A stretch of DNA of 35,339 bases from Ignavibacteria bacterium (GTDB lineage: Bacteria > Bacteroidota > Ignavibacteria > Tepidaquicellales > Tepidaquicellaceae): assembly GCA_016788375.1 (NCBI GenBank), contig JAEUSI010000017.1, positions 1-35,339 on the forward strand, given 5' to 3'. Numbering within the stretch: the first letter of the stretch is position 1; each line of letters opens with the position of its first letter. This document shows positions 1 to 8,166 of this stretch, piece after piece. The position numbers and the translations under genes are program-made. Below the pieces are notes generated by a model. The model was not told the origin of the DNA, did not search any database, and saw nothing but the letters and a program-made list of their open reading frames with translations.

Positions 1-1994
1 AGGACAGCGAACTTACAAAAAAGCTCAGGGGACTTACTGGTCAGGACAGTATAGATTTTCTTGATAAAAACAATGCCGAGCTGACAAGCGCCAGAGAAAA
101 AAGGATTAAATTAGGATTAGATCTTAAAGGAGGCATGTATGTCGTGCTTGATGTTGATGTTCCGAAACTTCTCGAGGACATGGCAAAAAAGAAGGATGAA
201 CAGCTTACTGCAGTTCTGGAAGAGGTAAAAGAAACTTCAAAAAACAGCGAAGAACTCATACTTGAAACATTTAAAGTAAAGCTTTCCGAAAAGGGACTGA
301 ATCTGAAGTCATATTACGGTGAGACAAGAGATACTGAAGCTGATATAGAGGCAAAACTCACAAAGGAAATTGACAATTCACTCGACAGAGCAGTTGAAAT
401 TGTGCGTAACAGAATTGACCAGTATGGAGTTGCCGAGCCGCAGATTCAGAAAATAGGAAACAGCAGAATTATAGTGGAGCTTCCCGGTGTCAGCAATCCA
501 CAGGAAGTGAGAAAACTTCTCGAAGGTACAGCTTTACTTGAATTCAAGCTTATTTACGATCCGCAGAAAGTAGTAAAGGTATTCGAAGCTATAAATAAGG
601 TGATGGTCGGCGATACAACCGTTACAAAAGACACAACTTCATCCGCTAAGTTATCAGATACATTAAAATCAAGCAAAGAATCATTAACAGCAAAAGACAC
701 GACAAAAAATACTGCAGCCAGTGAAAAGAGTAAAACAGAACAAAAGAGTGTTTCCGGTACTGATGCCAAGAAAGATTCATTAAAAGAGAAAAAGACTGCT
801 GAAAATAAAACTGAAAAGAAAGATTCTATTAAGGATAAGAAAGATACTTCAAAAAAGACAGATACAGCACTGACAAATTCCGATACAGGAACAGCCGCCG
901 ATACAGCAGACAAACAGCAGTTATCGGAAGAGGAATTCAAGCAGAAATATCCGTTTTTCACAATGGTAATACTTAATCAGGAAAGCGGCACGGCTGACGG
1001 ATATGTTAAGGATTCCGACAAGGAAAAAATAGAAAGGCTTCTGAAACGCGAAGACGTAAAGATGATTCTTCCATCTGATATTGAATTTGCATGGTCAAAC
1101 AAATCTTTTGAATCAAACGGAGAGAAGATTCATGTTTTATATGCAGTAAAAAAAGACGCGGAGCTAACGGGAAAAGTGATCATTGACGCTAAATCAAATA
1201 TTGATCCGACTAACAACACTCCGATTGTCACTATGGAAATGGACGGCGAAGGAGCAGCGGACTGGGCAAGAATTACAGGCGCGAACATTAACAAGAGGAT
1301 TGCAATTGTACTCGATAAGGTAGTTTACTCTGCACCTGTTGTAAGAAGCAAAATAACGGGAGGAAATTCACAGATAGAAGGCATGGCTAATGTTCAGGAA
1401 GCAAAGCTTCTTGAAATCGTTTTAAAAGCAGGTGCTCTTCCGGCTCCGGTGAAAATAATTGAAGAAAGATCTATCGGACCATCGCTCGGAGAAGACTCAA
1501 TCAGAGCGGGAATTTCATCATCGCTTGCGGCTCTGGTGCTTGTTGCGCTGTTTATGATTGTTTATTATAAATTCGGAGGATCTGTTGCTGACCTTGCGCT
1601 AGTTATTAACATGCTTTTTATATTCGGAGTTATGGCATCATTAAAAGCAACTCTGACATTGCCGGGTATTGCGGGATTGATCCTGTCAATCGGTATGTCG
1701 GTTGATACGAACGTTCTTATTTTCGAAAGAATACGTGAAGAACTCGGGACGGGTAAACCTCTTCGAACAGCAGTTGACCTCGGATACAAGAAGGCGTTTT
1801 CTGCGATTATAGACTCGCATTTAACAAGTATAATTACCGGAATAATTCTGTATCAGTTCGGAAGCGGACCGATACAGGGATTTGCGCTTACGCTGATATT
1901 CGGTTTGCTTGCAAACCTTTTTACGGCTATCGTAATAACGCATATTATTTTCGATATTATGATTGAAAAAGGCAAACACATCAGTTTCGGCTGA
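1..1994 (+). CDS. secD: Protein translocase subunit SecD (5' end outside window)
   Basis: SecD is an inner-membrane RND-type subunit that works with SecF to help release proteins after SecYEG translocation, using the proton-motive force. The reading frame is open from base 3, and the family signature LGLDLKGGMYVVL runs across the ATG at 135, so that ATG is internal and the gene starts upstream of the window. Visible parts are the periplasmic P1 region (IVRNRIDQYGVAEPQIQ), the RIAIVLDKVVYSAP segment, and the C-terminal RND membrane domain with the LSIGMSVDTNVLIFERIREE motif. A lysine/aspartate/threonine/serine-rich insert of about 100 residues (bases 612-920) interrupts the periplasmic part, just before the conserved-looking segment starting KYPFF. 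secF follows after 43 nt in the usual order. Identity is very secure; the insert is the odd feature. Confidence 0.97.
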   Translation, partial: DSELTKKLRGLTGQDSIDFLDKNNAELTSAREKRIKLGLDLKGGMYVVLDVDVPKLLEDMAKKKDEQLTAVLEEVKETSKNSEELILETFKVKLSEKGLNLKSYYGETRDTEADIEAKLTKEIDNSLDRAVEIVRNRIDQYGVAEPQIQKIGNSRIIVELPGVSNPQEVRKLLEGTALLEFKLIYDPQKVVKVFEAINKVMVGDTTVTKDTTSSAKLSDTLKSSKESLTAKDTTKNTAASEKSKTEQKSVSGTDAKKDSLKEKKTAENKTEKKDSIKDKKDTSKKTDTALTNSDTGTAADTADKQQLSEEEFKQKYPFFTMVILNQESGTADGYVKDSDKEKIERLLKREDVKMILPSDIEFAWSNKSFESNGEKIHVLYAVKKDAELTGKVIIDAKSNIDPTNNTPIVTMEMDGEGAADWARITGANINKRIAIVLDKVVYSAPVVRSKITGGNSQIEGMANVQEAKLLEIVLKAGALPAPVKIIEERSIGPSLGEDSIRAGISSSLAALVLVALFMIVYYKFGGSVADLALVINMLFIFGVMASLKATLTLPGIAGLILSIGMSVDTNVLIFERIREELGTGKPLRTAVDLGYKKAFSAIIDSHLTSIITGIILYQFGSGPIQGFALTLIFGLLANLFTAIVITHIIFDIMIEKGKHISFG

Positions 1995-2037
1995 TATTAT
2001 AAATTTTAAAAAGCAAAATTAATTTTTCACATACAGA

Positions 2038-3015
2038 ATGAGAATTTTTGAAAACACAAATTATGATTTTCTCGGAAGACGAAAAACGTTTTACGTAGTT
2101 TCTGCCATTGTAATACTTATCGGATTTACGGTATTGTTTTTAACAAGAAGCATTCCTCTCGGAATTGATTTCAGCGGAGGAACAGAGATACAGATTAAAT
2201 TCGAAAAAGACGTTGATATTGCCGAACTGAGAGAAGCTATGGATGCAGCCGGATTTGCCGGTATGGAAATTAAAACCATGGGATCTCAGAGGGATGTGCT
2301 TCTGAGAACTCCGATGCAGGAAGAAGGTCAGCTTGTTTCAGATAAGATTCAGACAGGAATAAAGGCTAAAATTTCCGGGAATAATTTTACGGTTGAAAGA
2401 ACAGATAAAGTCGGTCCTAAAATCGGCGCTGAACTAAGAAGAAATGCTCTTTTTGCAGTCATATTTTCACTTATAGCAATTCTGATTTATCTTGCATTCA
2501 GATTTCAGTTTGTATTTGCAGTCGGAGCTGTTGTCGCTTTGTTTCATGATGTTCTGATTACAATTGCCGTTATTGCAATTTTTGATGCTGTATTTCCGTC
2601 ATTGCGGCTTGAATTCAATCAGTCAATGCTTGCAGCATTTCTGACACTTGTAGGGTTTTCGTCGAATGATACTGTAATTGTGTTTGACAGAATCAGGGAA
2701 AACATAAAAGTATTCAAGAACGAAGATACTCTTCACGTTATGAACAGAAGTATCAATTCAACTTTAAGCAGAACTGTCATTACCAGCGGTACTGTATTTC
2801 TTACAGTACTTGTATTGTTTATTTTCGGAGGAGAGGTTAACAGAAGCTTTGCATTCACATTCGGCATAGGTATTATTACAGGGACTTATTCTTCTATATT
2901 CGTTGCAAGCGCAATTGTAGTTGACTGGAAAGAAAGGACAGTGGCATTATTAAAGGAAAAAGCTTCAAAGAATACAAGAGTTTCATCAGCAAAGATTAAA
3001 AAAGCAAATGCCTGA
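2038..3015 (+). CDS. secF: Protein translocase subunit SecF
   Basis: This is the partner of SecD in the SecDF membrane complex. The 325-residue product has a first membrane helix at about residues 18-36, then the SecF signature GIDFSGGTEIQIKF, a periplasmic domain, and five more membrane segments from about residue 135. The segment LVGFSSNDTVIVFDRIREN matches the conserved SecD/SecF transmembrane motif. Length is normal for the family. There is no clear Shine-Dalgarno before the ATG at 2038, which is common in this window. Its stop codon overlaps the start of the downstream STAS gene, so the two are probably translated from one message. Confidence 0.97.
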   Translation: MRIFENTNYDFLGRRKTFYVVSAIVILIGFTVLFLTRSIPLGIDFSGGTEIQIKFEKDVDIAELREAMDAAGFAGMEIKTMGSQRDVLLRTPMQEEGQLVSDKIQTGIKAKISGNNFTVERTDKVGPKIGAELRRNALFAVIFSLIAILIYLAFRFQFVFAVGAVVALFHDVLITIAVIAIFDAVFPSLRLEFNQSMLAAFLTLVGFSSNDTVIVFDRIRENIKVFKNEDTLHVMNRSINSTLSRTVITSGTVFLTVLVLFIFGGEVNRSFAFTFGIGIITGTYSSIFVASAIVVDWKERTVALLKEKASKNTRVSSAKIKKANA

Positions 3016-3325
3016 TATTAAAGTAAAATATAATAACGAAGACGGAGATAAAACCGCAGTTATTGAAATAGATGAAAATGCGGTTGGGCTGACAAATTTC
3101 AATGCGCTTAATGATGTCATTGAGGCAGAATCCGCAGCCGGCACCAGGAATTTTGTGTTTGACATGAAGAATCTTCAGACGATCAACAGTTCAGGTCTCG
3201 GAATCCTGATAAGCTGTCTGAAAAAAATAAAAAGTTCCGGCGCTAAAATGAACTTTGTCAATACAAACGAAAAGATTACGGGAATATTCAAGCTGACAAA
3301 ACTCGACAACGTTTTTGAAATTTAA
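3008..3325 (+). CDS. STAS-domain protein (anti-sigma-factor-antagonist type)
   Basis: The 105-residue protein is a single STAS domain, the fold of SpoIIAA/RsbV-type anti-anti-sigma factors. The motif INSSGLGIL at residues 59-67 is the conserved loop carrying the serine (S61 or S62) that a partner kinase/anti-sigma factor phosphorylates in characterised members; phosphorylation here is inferred. The start ATG lies inside the last codons of secF (8-base overlap), which implies translational coupling. No anti-sigma kinase or sigma factor gene is visible nearby, so the partner is unknown. A role in partner-switching signalling is likely; a structural role, as in some single-STAS proteins, is possible. 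Confidence 0.85.
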   Translation: MPDIKVKYNNEDGDKTAVIEIDENAVGLTNFNALNDVIEAESAAGTRNFVFDMKNLQTINSSGLGILISCLKKIKSSGAKMNFVNTNEKITGIFKLTKLDNVFEI

Positions 3326-3363
3326 CTTCATAAGAAGAAAGCTTTACTTTAAATATATTATTT

Positions 3364-3409
3364 TATAATCAGAATCTTCATATCATTACCGGTGATTGAA
3401 GATTTTTTT
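3364..3409 (+). terminator. Hairpin terminator of the secDF-STAS unit, abutting purA
   Basis: Arms 3373-3380 and 3397-3404 pair perfectly (AATCTTCA/TGAAGATT), with an inner 4-bp extension (3382-3385/3393-3396) after a one-base bulge, followed by a run of Ts at 3403-3409. This is a good intrinsic terminator for the upstream operon. It ends only 11 nt before the purA ATG. A TATAAT at 3364-3369 just ahead of the hairpin could be a -10 element for purA, which would put the mRNA start at about the first arm. No good -35 is visible. Confidence 0.7.
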
Positions 3410-3420
3410 ATTTCAGGAAA

Positions 3421-4698
3421 ATGAAAAACAACATTATTGTTCTTGTCGGTCTGCAGTGGGGCGATGAAGGAAAAGGAAGAATGGTGGATTATCTTGCACA
3501 GGATGCGGACATAGTCACCCGTTATCAGGGGGGAAATAATGCCGGACATACGGTGGTAAATGAATTCGGAACATTTAAGCTTCACCTTATTCCTTCCGGA
3601 ATTTTCAATCCTGACGTAATCAATATCCTTGGACCCGGAATGGTAATAGACATTGAAGCATTAAATGAAGAGCTTGCTGAACTTGATAAGTCCGGTATTG
3701 ACATAAGAAACATAAGAATTTCAGACAGAGCAACAATAACTTTCCCCTATCACAGACTTGAAGACAATCTCGAGGAAGACAGGCTCGGCAAAGGAGCATT
3801 CGGTTCGACAAGAAGAGGGATCGCTTATGCATACGGAGAGAGATATATGAAAAAAAGCATACAGCTTGGCGAACTGCTTTATCCCGAACAGTTAAAAGAA
3901 AGACTAACTGCAATTGTCGGATGGAAGAATCTATTGCTTAAGGAAGTTTATAAAAGCAAGGAGCTTATTGATATAAACGAAGTTCTGGAATGGGTGAAAG
4001 TTCACGGAGATAAAATCAAACATCTGATCTGTGACACTACAAAACTGCTTGAATCGGCAGCTTCAGGAAACAAAAAAATACTTTTCGAAGCTCAGCTCGG
4101 TTCGCTCAGGGACATATATTTCGGAATTTATCCTTATACAACATCTTCCTGCACGCTGGCTTCATATGCTCCTGCCGGCGGAGGTTTGTTCAATAAAAAA
4201 ATCGACAAGGTTATCGGCGTAATGAAGTCTTTTTCTACCTGCGTCGGCAGCGGACCGTTTGTCACTGAAATGAATGAGGCAGAAGCTCATGATTTAAGGG
4301 AAACTGCTTATGAATTCGGAGCATCAACAGGCAGACCGAGAAGAATCGGATACTTCGATGCAGTTGCCACAAGATACGGTGCCATGGTACAGGGAACAGA
4401 TGAAATTGCCATTACAAAAGTTGACAGTCTTTCCGGACAAAAGACATTAAAAATATGTACAGATTACAATATTGACGGGAAACTCACAAAGGAATTTCCG
4501 CTGACACCTGCGCTGGAAAAAGCAAAACCGGTTTATATTGAAATGGAAGGCTGGCAGGAAGATATATCAAAATGCCGAAAGTTTTTTGAACTCCCGGATG
4601 CAGCGCAAAAATATATAAATAAAATTGAGGAATTAATCGGTTATAAAATTAAATACATTTCGGTTGGTCCTGAAAGAGAAAGTCTGATATTAAAATAA
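3421..4698 (+). CDS. purA: Adenylosuccinate synthetase
   Basis: PurA catalyses GTP-dependent joining of IMP and aspartate to adenylosuccinate, the first committed step to AMP, in the cytosol. The N-terminal GTP-binding signature QWGDEGKGRMVD is at residues 12-23, with the presumed catalytic Asp15, and GGNNAGHTVV at 37-46 carries the presumed catalytic His43. The IMP/GTP-site segments GSTRRGIAYAY and STGRPRRIGYFD are also present. The 425-residue length is normal. The start is supported by a short purine-rich stretch (caggaaa) immediately before the ATG. The ASCH gene follows 6 nt after the stop and is probably co-transcribed. Confidence 0.97.
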   Translation: MKNNIIVLVGLQWGDEGKGRMVDYLAQDADIVTRYQGGNNAGHTVVNEFGTFKLHLIPSGIFNPDVINILGPGMVIDIEALNEELAELDKSGIDIRNIRISDRATITFPYHRLEDNLEEDRLGKGAFGSTRRGIAYAYGERYMKKSIQLGELLYPEQLKERLTAIVGWKNLLLKEVYKSKELIDINEVLEWVKVHGDKIKHLICDTTKLLESAASGNKKILFEAQLGSLRDIYFGIYPYTTSSCTLASYAPAGGGLFNKKIDKVIGVMKSFSTCVGSGPFVTEMNEAEAHDLRETAYEFGASTGRPRRIGYFDAVATRYGAMVQGTDEIAITKVDSLSGQKTLKICTDYNIDGKLTKEFPLTPALEKAKPVYIEMEGWQEDISKCRKFFELPDAAQKYINKIEELIGYKIKYISVGPERESLILK

Positions 4699-4704
4699 TG
4701 ATTT

Positions 4705-5169
4705 ATGAAAAATTATGACGATTCAGTATTTAAAATGTGGAATGATTTTGTTTTGCTGAATCCAGCTTACAGGGATGCAAAATATACTGCATGGTATTTT
4801 TGTGACAATAAGAAATGTGCTGACGAACTTGCTGAACTGGTTATCAAAGGCGAAAAAAGAGCTACAGCCTCTTTAAATTACTGGTATGAATCAGGCAGGG
4901 AAGAACTGCCTGTCAAAGGAAATATAAGTATTATTACAGACTGGGACGGAATTGCAAAATGCATAATAAAAACAAAATCCGTTACTGTACTTCCTTTTAA
5001 AAATGCAGATCAGGAAATGGCATTTAAAGAAGGTGAAGGCGACAAGACACTTGAATACTGGAGAAAAGCGCATATCAGCTTTTTTACGAGGGAATCGGAA
5101 AAAGAAAAAATAATATTTACTGAAGATTCCTTAATTGTATTTGAAGAGTTTGAAATGATATTTAAGTAA
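4705..5169 (+). CDS. ASCH-domain protein
   Basis: The 154-residue protein fits the ASCH fold, a PUA-like RNA-binding beta-barrel. The signature is GEKRATASLNYWYE at about residues 49-62, matching the conserved glycine-lysine-threonine/serine turn near the putative binding pocket. Family members include N4-acetylcytidine amidohydrolase (YqfB) and a Zymomonas ribonuclease, so a role in nucleoside or RNA metabolism is plausible, but the substrate cannot be named. It follows purA by 6 nt, so it may share the purA message. It converges with the DoxX gene, with only 9 nt between the stop codons. Confidence 0.8.
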   Translation: MKNYDDSVFKMWNDFVLLNPAYRDAKYTAWYFCDNKKCADELAELVIKGEKRATASLNYWYESGREELPVKGNISIITDWDGIAKCIIKTKSVTVLPFKNADQEMAFKEGEGDKTLEYWRKAHISFFTRESEKEKIIFTEDSLIVFEEFEMIFK

Positions 5170-5178
5170 CTCTGCAAA

Positions 5179-5733
5179 TCACCCGTTAACATCAGTATCT
5201 TTCACATCTTTTTCATCCACATAAATTGTTTCAGATTCAGTTGCTTTCGGCTGTTCGTAAACCTTTGACCCGGAACTTACATTTTCATTTCCTGTTCTGA
5301 CGGCAACTTCCTCCTTTTTCCTGTCTCCGAGGGCATCAAAAGATATCAGACCGGCTCCGGTGAACATAGTTGAAATAAAACATGCCAGAAAAACAATGTT
5401 ATAGCTGTAAGGAAGTTCCTCATGACCGAACCCCAGTACCATAAGAAAGCTGACTGTCATACAAGCCATAAAGAAACTGGTTACAGGTGTAAAAAGACCT
5501 ATTATAAACAATGCGCCGAAGATCATTTCCATAAAAGGAAGAATGAAAGCAAGAACAAAAGCCACTGTATTATTCATCTGACCTGTATCCTGTACTGACT
5601 TTATGAAATCCTGAAGATTGAGAACTTTCCCCGCGCCTGCAAGCAAAAACAGGAATCCTAGTGAAATTCTTATTAGAAAAATTCCTACCGAAGATGAAAT
5701 GCTTCCGCTTCTCGCTTTAAATAAAAGGCTCAT
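5179..5733 (-). CDS. DoxX-family membrane protein
   Basis: The 184-residue product has four hydrophobic segments in about the first 125 residues and the DoxX-type opening FLIRISLGFLFLLAGAGKVL (residues 19-38, with the conserved arginine and the GxxK turn). The C-terminal 55 residues are hydrophilic and charged (KDVKDTDVNG at the end) and probably lie in the cytosol. DoxX proteins are integral membrane proteins linked in various organisms to quinone or sulfur redox functions and oxidative-stress complexes; no specific role can be assigned here. The hydrophilic tail is longer than in minimal DoxX proteins. No Shine-Dalgarno is evident. Confidence 0.85.
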   Translation of the reverse strand: MSLLFKARSGSISSSVGIFLIRISLGFLFLLAGAGKVLNLQDFIKSVQDTGQMNNTVAFVLAFILPFMEMIFGALFIIGLFTPVTSFFMACMTVSFLMVLGFGHEELPYSYNIVFLACFISTMFTGAGLISFDALGDRKKEEVAVRTGNENVSSGSKVYEQPKATESETIYVDEKDVKDTDVNG

Positions 5734-5832
5734 GATATTTCTGATTTTTCTATAAATTAAACATGTTAACTATAATTTGCTACTTTAAAGTGAATCTCCG
5801 TAATACTAAGTAATAATTAATGATTATAATGA

Positions 5833-5855
5833 AAAGCCCGTAATTCACAGGCTTT
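5833..5855 (-). terminator. Intrinsic terminator after the T9SS propeller gene
   Basis: On the minus strand a 9-bp stem (one G-U pair) with the 5-nt loop GAATT ends in GGGCTTTT. It lies about 35 nt downstream of the stop codon of the minus-strand gene 5891-7210 and within the 157-nt gap before the DoxX gene. Confidence 0.65.
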
Positions 5856-5890
5856 GAAAATTTATTAGTCATATGTATTCTAATTCTTAT

Positions 5891-7210
5891 TTATTTCAGC
5901 AGTATCATAGACTTTATTCCGAGAAACTTTCCCGATTCCATTTTGCAGAAATAAACACCGCTTGAAAGATTACTTCCGTCGAATTCAATCTCATAATTAC
6001 CTGATGTCAGTGATTCATTTACTAAAGTCCGGATTTCTTTTCCGAGGATATTGAAAACACTTATTTTTACTTTAACGGAATTTAATGCAACCGGAACAGA
6101 AAAACTGATTTTCGTAAACGGATTAAAAGGATTAGGATAATTCTGTTCAAGGAGATATTCATTTGGAATTACAGTATTTACATGTTTTATTACAACAGTG
6201 TTGTCAAATTTATAGACATATTGTCCGACACAATAGCCTATTGAATCTCCGAAAAACTGAAAGTTGTTAAGGTTTTTTCCGAAACCTGTATAAGCCCACG
6301 TATTTCCTCCGTCTGTTGTCCGGAATGTAGTATCTGTATTTCCTCCGATCCATCCTGTGTTTTCATTCCTGAATCCTATTGCCAGCATATGATATCCGGG
6401 GCTGTTTCTTAAAATCTTAAATTCCCAGTTTAATCCGCCGTTTGTAGTTTTTAAATAATCCGCCGGCGCGCTGAAACTTTCTATTGCGCAGTAACCTAAA
6501 TCTCTGTCCGCAAAAAACATATTCCAGCCGAGTGTCTTTCTTCTGTTTCCCGTAAAAACATTCCTCCAGCTGACTCCCCCGTCAGAAGTAAAGAGTACTA
6601 CGCATATAGCTTCACTTACAAAATTCCCTATTGCGCCTGAAGCAATTCCGGAATCTTTGGAAAAGAACATACAGTCAAACAAGACAGTAGCGTGTACACC
6701 GAGATTTATGCTTTGCCATATCGTTCCGCCGTTTGTTGATCTTGTAAAATATGACGGAGCTTCATCAGATCCGACCAGATAAATATTGGAGTCTCCGACT
6801 AAGGACATTCCCTGGAATCCGCTAACCGCAGGCGGAGGAATGTTTGTAATAACTGTCCAGTTAAATCCTCCGTTTGTAGTCTTAAACAACTGTCTGTTCG
6901 GATTGCGTGTTCCTATCCATCCGGTATTTTCATTTATAAATTTAACACAGAGCAAAGATGCCATCGGCGATATACTGTCTGTCATTATCCAGTTAATACC
7001 GCCGTTAGTTGTCCTGAATACAGGTCCTTCAATATTTATAACCCATCCTGTATTCGGGTTTATAAAATACAGATCCTGGAATCCTGCATAAGTATAAGGC
7101 GAACCGGGAGTTCTAAACCATCCGGATGATTGCGCCTGTATATTATTCCCAGAAAGTATAATTGCAATGACAGAAACTTTAATCAATATGTAAAAATATT
7201 TATTAATCAT
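5891..7210 (-). CDS. T9SS-exported YCF48/BNR-type beta-propeller protein
   Basis: The 439-residue protein begins with a signal peptide (MINKYFYILIKVSVIAIILS, cleavage near NNIQAQ). Repeats of the form TTNGGxNW with a preceding NTGW segment (six or so) fill the middle and indicate a YCF48-like/BNR beta-propeller. From residue 353 a T9SS type A sorting domain follows (LLEQNYPNPFNP, then SSGVYFCKMESGKF and the lysine-ending tail), so the protein is expected to be moved across the outer membrane and processed. I chose the ATG at 7208-7210 because a strong GGGGAGGAAGG precedes it and the signal peptide starts there; the frame is open further upstream, to 7372, but that part does not look like protein. 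The start overlaps the stop of the cysteine-rich peptide gene (ATGATTAA), indicating coupling. Ligand unknown. Confidence 0.9.
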   Translation of the reverse strand: MINKYFYILIKVSVIAIILSGNNIQAQSSGWFRTPGSPYTYAGFQDLYFINPNTGWVINIEGPVFRTTNGGINWIMTDSISPMASLLCVKFINENTGWIGTRNPNRQLFKTTNGGFNWTVITNIPPPAVSGFQGMSLVGDSNIYLVGSDEAPSYFTRSTNGGTIWQSINLGVHATVLFDCMFFSKDSGIASGAIGNFVSEAICVVLFTSDGGVSWRNVFTGNRRKTLGWNMFFADRDLGYCAIESFSAPADYLKTTNGGLNWEFKILRNSPGYHMLAIGFRNENTGWIGGNTDTTFRTTDGGNTWAYTGFGKNLNNFQFFGDSIGYCVGQYVYKFDNTVVIKHVNTVIPNEYLLEQNYPNPFNPFTKISFSVPVALNSVKVKISVFNILGKEIRTLVNESLTSGNYEIEFDGSNLSSGVYFCKMESGKFLGIKSMILLK

Positions 7211-7481
7211 GGCCTTCCTCCCCCTGACAAGCACAAGGTGTATTTGGAGACGGGAAAGGACCGTACATCCACCATTTTTCAAGGCAGCAGTTTCTGGAAA
7301 TTTCAATGTCCTGCTGCTGCTCTCCGCCGCATTTGAACGACCATTTTGGTGCAAAATTATTTTGAGGGTCAATGTTATTGCAGCAAGGCAAGTTTCTTTC
7401 CGAAGATATGACTTTGTTGACTGAAAATGAAGTTAAGCATAATAAAATCAGGGCAAAAAATATTGAGGTTATTAGTCTCAT
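7203..7481 (-). CDS. Small secreted cysteine-rich protein
   Basis: I do not recognise this 92-residue protein. A signal peptide covers about residues 1-20 (MRLITSIFFALILLCLTSFS), with no good lipobox. The mature part has seven cysteines in the order CC, C, CC, CxC, plus several tryptophans, which suggests a disulfide- or metal-stabilised extracellular domain. An ATG with a strong AAGGAGGG just upstream and a promoter-like pair at 7505-7533 support it as a real gene. Its stop codon overlaps the start of the T9SS propeller gene, so the two products are likely made together. It may be a small secreted peptide, a cofactor-binding protein or a partner of the propeller; no function can be assigned. 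Confidence 0.75.
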   Translation of the reverse strand: MRLITSIFFALILLCLTSFSVNKVISSERNLPCCNNIDPQNNFAPKWSFKCGGEQQQDIEISRNCCLEKWWMYGPFPSPNTPCACQGEEGHD

Positions 7482-7502
7482 AATCCCTCCTTTTATTTAG
7501 TT

Positions 7503-7533
7503 AAAAATTATTTAAAGGCAGAATTTATTTCAA
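7503..7533 (-). promoter_or_regulatory. Promoter for the cysteine-rich peptide/propeller operon
   Basis: On the minus strand TTGAAA (7528-7533) is followed after 17 nt by TAATTTTT (7503-7510), i.e. TTG-N20-TAnnTTTT, the layout also seen upstream of gapA, efp and the tRNAs. It sits about 25 nt ahead of the start codon. Confidence 0.5.
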
Positions 7534-7652
7534 TGAACTAATTAATCTCCTGACAATAATATCACTTCCAGCAAATAACTTTTATATTTTACAATTTCGC
7601 ATTTTAAGTTTTTAATTCCGGACAAAAAATAACATTAACATATAATTTAATA

Positions 7653-8108
7653 ATGATTATTTTTCATAAACAAAAATATTTTTTGGACAATAAAGAAAAC
7701 ACTGAATCTATAAATATAAAAACCAATCCTGTCCTCAGGTGGTTATTAATTTTCAGCGGTGTGTTACTTGTAGCAATCGGAGTTTTAGGAATGTTCCTGC
7801 CTTTGCTTCCGACAACAGTATTTTTCCTTCTGGCAGCGTGGTGTTTTGCAAGGAGTTCGGAGAAGTTTTATATCTGGCTTCACGGCAACAAATATTTCGG
7901 AAAATATCTTACTGATTACAGAAGCGGAAACGGAATGACGCTGAAATCAAAAGTATTTTCACTTTCGGTACTCTGGATCAGCATAGGTTATTCAGCTTTC
8001 TTTGCAACAGAACTATCATATGTAAGGATTCTTCTATTTCTGATAGCTGCCGGTGTTACATGGCATCTGCTTTCTATCAAAACTTCGGGAAAACCCAACT
8101 CACAATAA
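7653..8108 (+). CDS. DUF454 (YbaN-like) inner-membrane protein
   Basis: The 151-residue protein has the DUF454 pattern: a first helix RWLLIFSGVLLVAIGVLGM, then the conserved LPLLPTTVFFLLAAWCFARSSEKFYIWL, and two more helices near the C-terminus (about residues 105-145). The family is widespread in bacteria and of unknown biochemical function. No Shine-Dalgarno precedes the ATG. The metallophosphoesterase frame begins inside or just after the end of this gene, so the pair may form an operon, but no functional link is known to me. Confidence 0.85.
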   Translation: MIIFHKQKYFLDNKENTESINIKTNPVLRWLLIFSGVLLVAIGVLGMFLPLLPTTVFFLLAAWCFARSSEKFYIWLHGNKYFGKYLTDYRSGNGMTLKSKVFSLSVLWISIGYSAFFATELSYVRILLFLIAAGVTWHLLSIKTSGKPNSQ

Positions 8109-8166
8109 TTTTAAAAAAACTGAATTGGATAAAGAAAATTATCTGAAATCCGTCAAAAGGCTTCCG

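Noticed and set aside
135-137. ATG at 135 as the secD start
   Set aside because: The conserved LGLDLKGG signature runs into it from upstream and the frame is open to the window edge, so it is an internal Met.
554-961. Long antisense frame of 135 codons over secD
   Set aside because: It is the complement of the Lys/Ser-rich insert; the Ser/Phe/Val-rich product is a composition artefact.
4031-4222. Alternative-frame ORF inside purA
   Set aside because: It is embedded in a conserved enzyme gene with no independent support.
7211-7372. N-terminal extension of the T9SS propeller protein to an ATG at 7372
   Set aside because: It reads through the cysteine-rich gene in another frame, precedes the true signal peptide, and the internal ATG at 7210 has a strong ribosome site.
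8053-8166. Metallophosphoesterase start at 8053
   Set aside because: It would overlap the DUF454 gene by 56 bases and adds an unlikely N-terminus; the ATG at 8167 has AAAAGG at good spacing. Not excluded completely.
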